Below are positions 1-4,311 of a stretch of DNA of 7,835 nt, in pieces (the first letter of the stretch is position 1; every line of letters begins with the position of its first letter). The stretch comes from an uncultured Bacteroidales bacterium (GTDB lineage: Bacteria > Bacteroidota > Bacteroidia > Bacteroidales > F082): positions 1 through 7,835 of the forward strand of contig CAMKAR010000094.1 of NCBI GenBank assembly GCA_946410535.1, in the 5' to 3' direction. A program made the translations under genes and the position numbers. The notes beneath the pieces are model-generated. The model saw nothing but the letters and a program-made list of their open reading frames with translations. It was not told the origin of the DNA and made no database searches.

Positions 1-851
1 ACTACCTCAACGTGCAGAAGACCGGCCGCATGAAGATTCCGTTTGGCATCGCCCAAACCGGCAAGGCCTTCCGCAATGAGATCGTGGCTCGTCAGTTCAT
101 CTTCCGTATGAGAGAATTCGAGCAGATGGAGATGCAGTTCTTCGTCCGCCCCGGCACGGAACTCGAGTGGTTCAAGCACTGGAAAGAAGAACGCCTCGCG
201 TGGCACCTCTCATTAGGTCTGCCCGCCGAGAAATACCGCTTCCACGACCACGAGAAACTGGCCCACTACGCCAACGCCGCCACCGACATCGAGTTTGACT
301 TCCCCTTCGGCTTCAAGGAACTCGAAGGCATCCACAGCCGCACCGACTTCGACCTCTCAGCCCACGCCAAATACTCAGGCAAGAAGCTCCAGTACTTCGA
401 CCCCGACACCAACGAGAGCTACACACCCTACGTCATCGAGACCTCCATCGGCCTCGACCGCATGTTCCTCGCCATGTTCAGCAACGCCTACACCGAAGAG
501 AAACTTGAAGACGGCTCGGAGCGCGTCGTGCTGAAACTGCCGGCCATCTTGGCACCTTACAAGGTCGCCGTGCTGCCGTTGGTCAAGAAAGACGGTCTGC
601 CCGAGAAAGCCCGCGAAATCATCGACTCGCTGAAGTCCGACTTCATGTGCCAATACGAAGAGAAAGACTCCATTGGTAAGCGCTACAGAAGACAAGATGC
701 CATCGGCACGCCGATGTGCGTCACCGTCGACAACGACACCTTGGTTGACAACTGCGTCACCGTGCGCGACCGCGACACCATGCAACAAGTGCGCGTCCCG
801 ATTGACAACCTGAGAAACATGATCTTCGATGAGTTGAAGCCGAAGAAATAG
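1..851 (+). CDS. glyQS: Glycine--tRNA ligase (alpha2 type), C-terminal part
   Basis: Charges tRNA-Gly with glycine in the cytoplasm; a class II aminoacyl-tRNA synthetase of the homodimeric type, not the alpha/beta tetramer. The frame is open through the left edge (codons run from base 3; YLNV precedes the first internal GTG), so the N-terminus lies outside the window. About 282 residues are visible, roughly the last half of a ~510-residue family member. The motif 2 region is seen as GKAFRNE followed by REFEQMEMQFFV, and motif 3 as ETSIGLDRMFLAMF. The final ~100 residues, from LAPYKVAVLPL to DNLRNMIFDEL, are the HGTP-type anticodon-binding domain, including GKRYRRQDAIGTPMCVTVD. The TAG stop is at 849-851. 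There is no frameshift or missing motif. It is a housekeeping gene, probably unrelated in function to the downstream operon and separated from it by 219 nt of structured DNA. Confidence 0.96.
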   Translation, partial: YLNVQKTGRMKIPFGIAQTGKAFRNEIVARQFIFRMREFEQMEMQFFVRPGTELEWFKHWKEERLAWHLSLGLPAEKYRFHDHEKLAHYANAATDIEFDFPFGFKELEGIHSRTDFDLSAHAKYSGKKLQYFDPDTNESYTPYVIETSIGLDRMFLAMFSNAYTEEKLEDGSERVVLKLPAILAPYKVAVLPLVKKDGLPEKAREIIDSLKSDFMCQYEEKDSIGKRYRRQDAIGTPMCVTVDNDTLVDNCVTVRDRDTMQQVRVPIDNLRNMIFDELKPKK

Positions 852-864
852 TGTTTTTCGGCTT

Positions 865-891
865 GTAGGGACGCATTGAATGCGTCCGCAT
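865..891. repeat. REP-like palindrome after glyQS
   Basis: A perfect inverted repeat, ggacgcatt-g-aatgcgtcc (869-887), lies 17 nt after the glyQS stop codon and is preceded by gta. No T-run follows directly, so it is a weak intrinsic terminator candidate. Its design (GTAGrGACG, a short stem, then CGTCC/CGTCTC) resembles the palindromes at 2724-2751 and 6442-6469, so I read it as a member of a small dispersed palindromic repeat family. It may still act as an mRNA 3'-end stabiliser for glyQS. Confidence 0.6.
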
Positions 892-910
892 GATAGACAA
901 CACCATAGAC

Positions 911-963
911 AACGGTTGTATTTCGATTTTGCAACAAATTGAAATACAACCGTTTAATTTTTT
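911..963 (+). terminator. Long hairpin plus T-run, probable glyQS terminator
   Basis: The arms aacggttgtatttc (911-924) and gaaatacaaccgtt (941-954) are exact reverse complements (14 bp). Five more inner pairs, one of them G-U in RNA, extend the stem to 19 bp around a 6-nt loop. Six Ts follow at 958-963, four bases after the stem. That fits a rho-independent terminator for glyQS. The stem is AT-rich and lies directly against the -7-like box at 965-972, so an operator or protein-binding palindrome for the downstream operon is a real alternative. Confidence 0.5.
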
Positions 964-964
964 G

Positions 965-972
965 TATCTTTG
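965..972 (+). promoter_or_regulatory. Distal Bacteroidota-type -7 box (TATCTTTG)
   Basis: TATCTTTG matches the Bacteroidota -7 consensus TAnnTTTG exactly. No good TTTG -33 element is seen at the usual 19-21 nt spacing; the nearest TTG (939-941) is 23 nt away and inside the hairpin arm. If active, transcription would start near 977-980 and give a leader of about 90 nt for the operon starting at 1071, carrying the 985-1004 hairpin. Confidence 0.45.
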
Positions 973-984
973 CCAATTGATAGA

Positions 985-1004
985 CAAGCCCTCTTGGGGG
1001 CTTG
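985..1004 (+). other. Small hairpin in possible operon leader
   Basis: caagccc (985-991) pairs with gggcttg (998-1004) around a 6-nt loop, a 7-bp GC-containing stem. It lies between the two candidate promoter boxes, so it would be in the mRNA leader only if the distal promoter is used. No T-run follows, which argues against a terminator. Function unknown; it could be a weak regulatory or attenuating structure. Confidence 0.35.
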
Positions 1005-1034
1005 ACAAGATGATTTTCGCTTGGGGATTTGTTC

Positions 1035-1042
1035 TACTTTTG
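1035..1042 (+). promoter_or_regulatory. Proximal Bacteroidota-type -7 box (TACTTTTG)
   Basis: TACTTTTG is a second exact match to TAnnTTTG, 28 nt before the ATG at 1071. It would give a short leader of about 20-25 nt that contains the A-rich stretch aaaaactaa just before the start codon. The -33 region has no clear TTTG at the standard spacing, which is common because that element is weakly conserved. Of the two boxes this is the better placed main promoter for the four-gene operon. Confidence 0.5.
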
Positions 1043-1056
1043 CATTGCAAACAATT

Positions 1057-1070
1057 AAAAACTAATCGCT
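1057..1070 (+). promoter_or_regulatory. A-rich translation start region, shared with next gene
   Basis: There is no Shine-Dalgarno (GGAGG-like) site upstream of this ATG. Instead aaaaactaa (1057-1065) sits 5 nt before the start. The identical 9-mer at 2910-2918 sits 5 nt before the next gene's ATG. A-rich, SD-less initiation regions are known in Bacteroidota. The match supports both start-codon choices. Confidence 0.45.
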
Positions 1071-2903
1071 ATGAAAAAGTCATTCGCAATTTCTATCATT
1101 CTGGCACTTTCGGTAAATGCTGTTTTATCGCAAGCACCATCAGGTTTCAACGCTCACCCCTGCCATGTAGTAGGCAATGTCATTGATTCGTCAGGCGAAG
1201 TCATCGATCAACTAACTGCTGATTTCCAATATAAATCAGACGGAACCCTTCAATACTTTGACTCCCCTCTCTATAACTACCACTCACAATACCGTTTTTC
1301 CAACCAACTGCCAATCAGCATTTATGCAACTTATAGTTTTGATGAATATGGAGAACAATACCGTAGCACAAAAGAGTTCACTTACGACAATGGCTTGCTC
1401 CAAATGGAATTTATTGAACTGATGGAATACACCTTTGACAACAGGGATTACCATTACATCTTTTACACTTATGACGAGGACAGGAATCTTAGGATGAAAG
1501 AAGATAGCACATTCATTGGTGATCGGGTCCGATGGCTTTACGAATATGAAAATGATGGAAAGACTAAGATTGTCACCTATTATAGAAAAGTCTATGGCAC
1601 TTATTATCAAATTTGGGATGTGTATACTTACCAATATGATGACAATCATTTGTTGCAAGAAGTTGTGACCGAGAAACGAGAAAATCCCTATCAAAGTAGC
1701 GAAACCACAAAACAAACCTATTTTTATACAGAAAACGGGAAACTGTCCTCTGAAATCAGCCAGAAACTTGTCGATAGCGTTTGGGTGAATACCAAAATAC
1801 ACAATAATATCTACGATGAAAATGGTGACATTTCCGAGCAACAGGACGGCGTTTGGTCGGAGGAACTTGGCAACTGGGAAATCACCAACAAAGCAATACA
1901 TGAATTTTCGTTGTCAGACTTGACTTATACTGTATCATTCTACAAGAAAAGTGACGACTCGTGGACAAGAGACACATACAAAGGACAAAAGCTGTTTTTT
2001 GAACCAGAATTGCATTGGCAAGAAAATGAAATGATTATCTTTAGCAGAAATGTCAACCAGTTAGTATTTTCAATGGACATCTCGTCAATACTTGATGAAT
2101 CCGAATGGTACTACGAAATCCAAAACGACAATGGCTCCATCACCTACCAGCACCTTGAATATGCCGCCGATACGACCATCGGCACCCAACGACCCAAAAT
2201 CATCGTGCGCAGCAACACCCACTACGACCGCGACACCCTTTTCACTGAGACAACGCATGAATATGTGTATGAGGAAAACGGCAAGGTGTATTGGTGGAAC
2301 AAGGACTTGGATGAGTTCACCACGCTTTACGACCTCGCCGCCAACGAAGGCGACGAATGGGAAATCAAGGTGGGCACGGAAAGCATCACAGTCCATGTGG
2401 ATTCAGTGAGTTATCTTGAACTCAACGGCCTTAATTATCGTACCCTCCATGTGAGCGATGCCGATGACATCTTCAGTGGCGACATCGTGGCTGGCTTCGG
2501 CCACATGACGAGCTTCTTCCCCGAAAAACTGATGCGCCACAATGCCGATTTCACCGTGAACGGCCTGCGTTGCTATTGGGTGGGCGATGCCCTGCTCTAC
2601 CACAACGGCGAAGAGGATTGCGACGCGATTTACAGCGAAATCCATGGCGTAGAAGAAGACGGCCCTTCGACGGGTTCAGAGGCCTTTACGGTCTATCCTA
2701 ATCCTACTAACAACGTGTTATTTGTACAGACGTTGCGCGCAACGTCTCTACCAGCCCAATACCGCATCACCAACCTCATCGGACAGAACATGCTCACTGG
2801 CAACATTTCGGATGGAACCCAACTGATTGACATTGAATCTCTACCTGCGGGAATGTATTTCATCAGCGTGGGCGAACAAACACTGAAATTCGTTGTAAAA
2901 TAA
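1071..2903 (+). CDS. Secreted T9SS protein: YD-like repeats plus shared C-terminal module
   Basis: Predicted exported surface or extracellular protein of 610 residues; no enzymatic motif recognised. Residues 1-20 are a signal peptide (MKK, then a hydrophobic core, VLS) with Gln21 at the likely mature N-terminus. Residues ~50-290 hold degenerate tyrosine-rich beta repeats of YD/RHS style: YSFDEYGEQYR, YTYDEDRNL, YTYQYDDNHLLQEV, YFYTENGKLSSE, NIYDENGDISEQ. From E345 to ~527 lies a module starting EWYYEIQNDNG, with YVYEENGKVYWWN, GDEW, GHMTSFFPEKLM and GLRCYW; it recurs in the 4312-6618 gene. Residues ~538-610 are a T9SS type-A sorting domain (VYPNPTNNVL, YRITNLIGQ, LPAGMYFISV, terminal KFVVK). 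Base composition jumps at the module boundary: 20/60 GC at 2041-2100 against 36/60 at 2161-2220. First gene of the apparent operon. The start at 1071 is fixed by the signal peptide and A-rich leader. Sorting domain and export are well supported; biological role unknown. Confidence 0.93.
   Translation: MKKSFAISIILALSVNAVLSQAPSGFNAHPCHVVGNVIDSSGEVIDQLTADFQYKSDGTLQYFDSPLYNYHSQYRFSNQLPISIYATYSFDEYGEQYRSTKEFTYDNGLLQMEFIELMEYTFDNRDYHYIFYTYDEDRNLRMKEDSTFIGDRVRWLYEYENDGKTKIVTYYRKVYGTYYQIWDVYTYQYDDNHLLQEVVTEKRENPYQSSETTKQTYFYTENGKLSSEISQKLVDSVWVNTKIHNNIYDENGDISEQQDGVWSEELGNWEITNKAIHEFSLSDLTYTVSFYKKSDDSWTRDTYKGQKLFFEPELHWQENEMIIFSRNVNQLVFSMDISSILDESEWYYEIQNDNGSITYQHLEYAADTTIGTQRPKIIVRSNTHYDRDTLFTETTHEYVYEENGKVYWWNKDLDEFTTLYDLAANEGDEWEIKVGTESITVHVDSVSYLELNGLNYRTLHVSDADDIFSGDIVAGFGHMTSFFPEKLMRHNADFTVNGLRCYWVGDALLYHNGEEDCDAIYSEIHGVEEDGPSTGSEAFTVYPNPTNNVLFVQTLRATSLPAQYRITNLIGQNMLTGNISDGTQLIDIESLPAGMYFISVGEQTLKFVVK
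2103..2900 (+). repeat. Dispersed duplication, copy A (module + sorting domain)
   Basis: Direct repeat partner of 5824-6612. The first ~130 nt (from gaatggtactacgaaatcc) differ at only a handful of sites between copies, the middle (~2360-2600) is clearly diverged, and the sorting-domain end is near-identical again. One 55-nt tract at 2760-2814 matches 6475-6529 exactly. The reading frame is the same in both copies. Confidence 0.85.
2724..2751. repeat. Palindromic element inside sorting-domain coding region
   Basis: agacgttgcgcgcaacgtct (2728-2747) is a perfect 20-bp palindrome. Outside it, gta...tac (2724-2726 and 2749-2751) also pair, with a single C/C mismatch between, giving a 28-bp element. 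It encodes QTLRATSL at residues 553-560, between the VYPNP strand and the YRITN strand of the T9SS sorting domain. The same palindrome occurs at 6442-6469. Confidence 0.85.
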
Positions 2904-2923
2904 ATCATCAAAAACTAAACACT

Positions 2924-4297
2924 ATGAAAAACATATTCATCACCACAGTTTTGTTGGCTTTGTCATTGACAGGGCTTACACAAGAAATCATCCAGCAACC
3001 CTCCACCATCAACCTTTACTGGTTGGGGGATAACGGCCAGGAAAACACTTTCTATGACAATGTGACGCTACAATATGATTCGTGTGGCCACATCGTCTAC
3101 ATGGGACACCTAATCAACTATCCATATGCTGAAACCCGCGAGACAAGCTACGAATATGATTCTGCCGGAAATCTATCTTACAAGGAATACAACTATTTCC
3201 AAGGTTCAGGCTGGTACACTTACCACTATTACTACACACACGACCATAACTCAAACCTAACGGAATTGTATGTGGAGGAATCTGGAAGACTGTACAATCA
3301 TGTGCCCAAAAACAAACGAGTATATGAGTTCACAGACAACTTGCTTACAAAAATGTACTATTACTATTTTGAGACCTGGTTTAATGAAATGCGTTTGTCT
3401 TATTACATAGACTACGCTTACTCAGAAGACGGGAAAACAAAGACCGAAACGAGGATGTCGGCTGACGATCGTTTTGTGGAAAGAAACACCTACACCTATT
3501 CCGATGGCAACGAACTGACAAGCCAGTTGCACGAAACGGCTGATTCTCTTCAACAATTTGTGAAACAGTATCTTATCAACTATGAATATGACCACAACGA
3601 ACTAAAATCGAAAACCGAGAAAGCATGGTCAAAGGAAACGTCTGCATGGATTGACTCGACCTACACGGAATATCGTTACGAAAACGGCCTCCTCGTCGAG
3701 AAAGACTTCAAGTGTTGGGCTGCAGACACGCTGAACAGCCACACCCAAGAGCAACGCGACTACGACGAGTTTGGAAACTGCACCCTGGTTTTATACAAAG
3801 GACTGAAAGAAGGAAATTTAACTGAAACCGACAGGGCCATCTATGCCTACGACGAAAACAACCTTTGCATAGCGGCCTTATCCCAAACCCGTTCCAACTC
3901 AGGCTGGAAGAAAAGCTTGTTTTCGCATTCCGAGTTATTGTTTCTCAACCCTGGTTTCGACCTCGTCAACAAGGAGTTGGGCAACCTCAACAACAGGTTC
4001 AGGGCCGAAGTATCGAAATATGTGTCAACGGCCAATCCCTATTCGGGAGTGTCCGAAACCCCAATGGTTCGTTGCGCCACCTTCCCCAATCCGGGCAACG
4101 GTGTAATGAAAGTGTCGTGCAACCTCGACAACGCCTCCATACGCATCTTCGACATGAATGGAAGATGGGTGAAAGAGCAGCGCATCAACAACGGCACCAC
4201 CTCGGTGGTGATGGACGACGTGCCGTCGGGCCTCTACGTTTGGCAGGTCTGGTCAGGCAAGGCCGTCAAAGCAAATGGAAAATGGATCAAGAACTAA
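2924..4297 (+). CDS. Secreted T9SS protein with YD-like repeats
   Basis: Predicted secreted or surface-attached protein of 457 residues; function not recognised. Residues 1-19 form a signal peptide (MKNIF, hydrophobic core, GLT) with Gln20 after the likely cleavage site. Residues ~45-320 are tyrosine-rich degenerate repeats of YD/RHS type, about ten in number: LQYDSCGHIV, YEYDSAGNLSYKE, YAYSEDGKTKTET, YTYSDGNELTSQ, YEYDHNELKSK, YRYENGLLVEK, DYDEFGNCTLV, YAYDENNLCIA. Residues ~384-457 are a T9SS type-A sorting domain (TFPNPGNGVMKV, IRIFDMNGRWV, VPSGLYVWQV). This sorting domain is clearly different from those of the two flanking secreted proteins and lacks the palindrome. It lacks the EWYYEI module. 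It starts 20 nt after the upstream stop codon, with the same aaaaactaa leader, so it is probably co-transcribed. The repeats resemble the N-terminal half of the upstream protein, suggesting paralogy. Confidence 0.92.
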   Translation: MKNIFITTVLLALSLTGLTQEIIQQPSTINLYWLGDNGQENTFYDNVTLQYDSCGHIVYMGHLINYPYAETRETSYEYDSAGNLSYKEYNYFQGSGWYTYHYYYTHDHNSNLTELYVEESGRLYNHVPKNKRVYEFTDNLLTKMYYYYFETWFNEMRLSYYIDYAYSEDGKTKTETRMSADDRFVERNTYTYSDGNELTSQLHETADSLQQFVKQYLINYEYDHNELKSKTEKAWSKETSAWIDSTYTEYRYENGLLVEKDFKCWAADTLNSHTQEQRDYDEFGNCTLVLYKGLKEGNLTETDRAIYAYDENNLCIAALSQTRSNSGWKKSLFSHSELLFLNPGFDLVNKELGNLNNRFRAEVSKYVSTANPYSGVSETPMVRCATFPNPGNGVMKVSCNLDNASIRIFDMNGRWVKEQRINNGTTSVVMDDVPSGLYVWQVWSGKAVKANGKWIKN

Positions 4298-4311
4298 AAA
4301 AACATACAGAA

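Noticed and set aside
375..788. 137-aa open frame on the - strand within glyQS
   Set aside because: Antisense to conserved catalytic and anticodon-binding sequence; a by-product of GC-rich codon bias.
890..1186. 98-aa open frame across the intergenic region (+ strand)
   Set aside because: It runs through the terminator, promoter boxes and the signal-peptide region of the 1071 gene in another frame, and shows no recognisable protein features.
1284..1901. 205-aa open frame on the - strand
   Set aside because: Antisense shadow of the YD-like repeat region; the hydrophobic residues arise from the complement of Tyr/Asp/Glu-rich codons. No start context or promoter.
1071..2903. RHS/polymorphic toxin
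   Set aside because: The YD-like repeats are degenerate and few, there is no RHS core cleavage motif or C-terminal toxin domain, and no immunity-like gene follows.
3865..4311. N-terminal extension of the LRR protein, open in frame upstream of 4312
   Set aside because: It overlaps most of the preceding gene's sorting-domain region out of frame, gives a low-complexity Gln/Arg-rich peptide, and would bury a textbook signal peptide. ATG 4312 is preferred.
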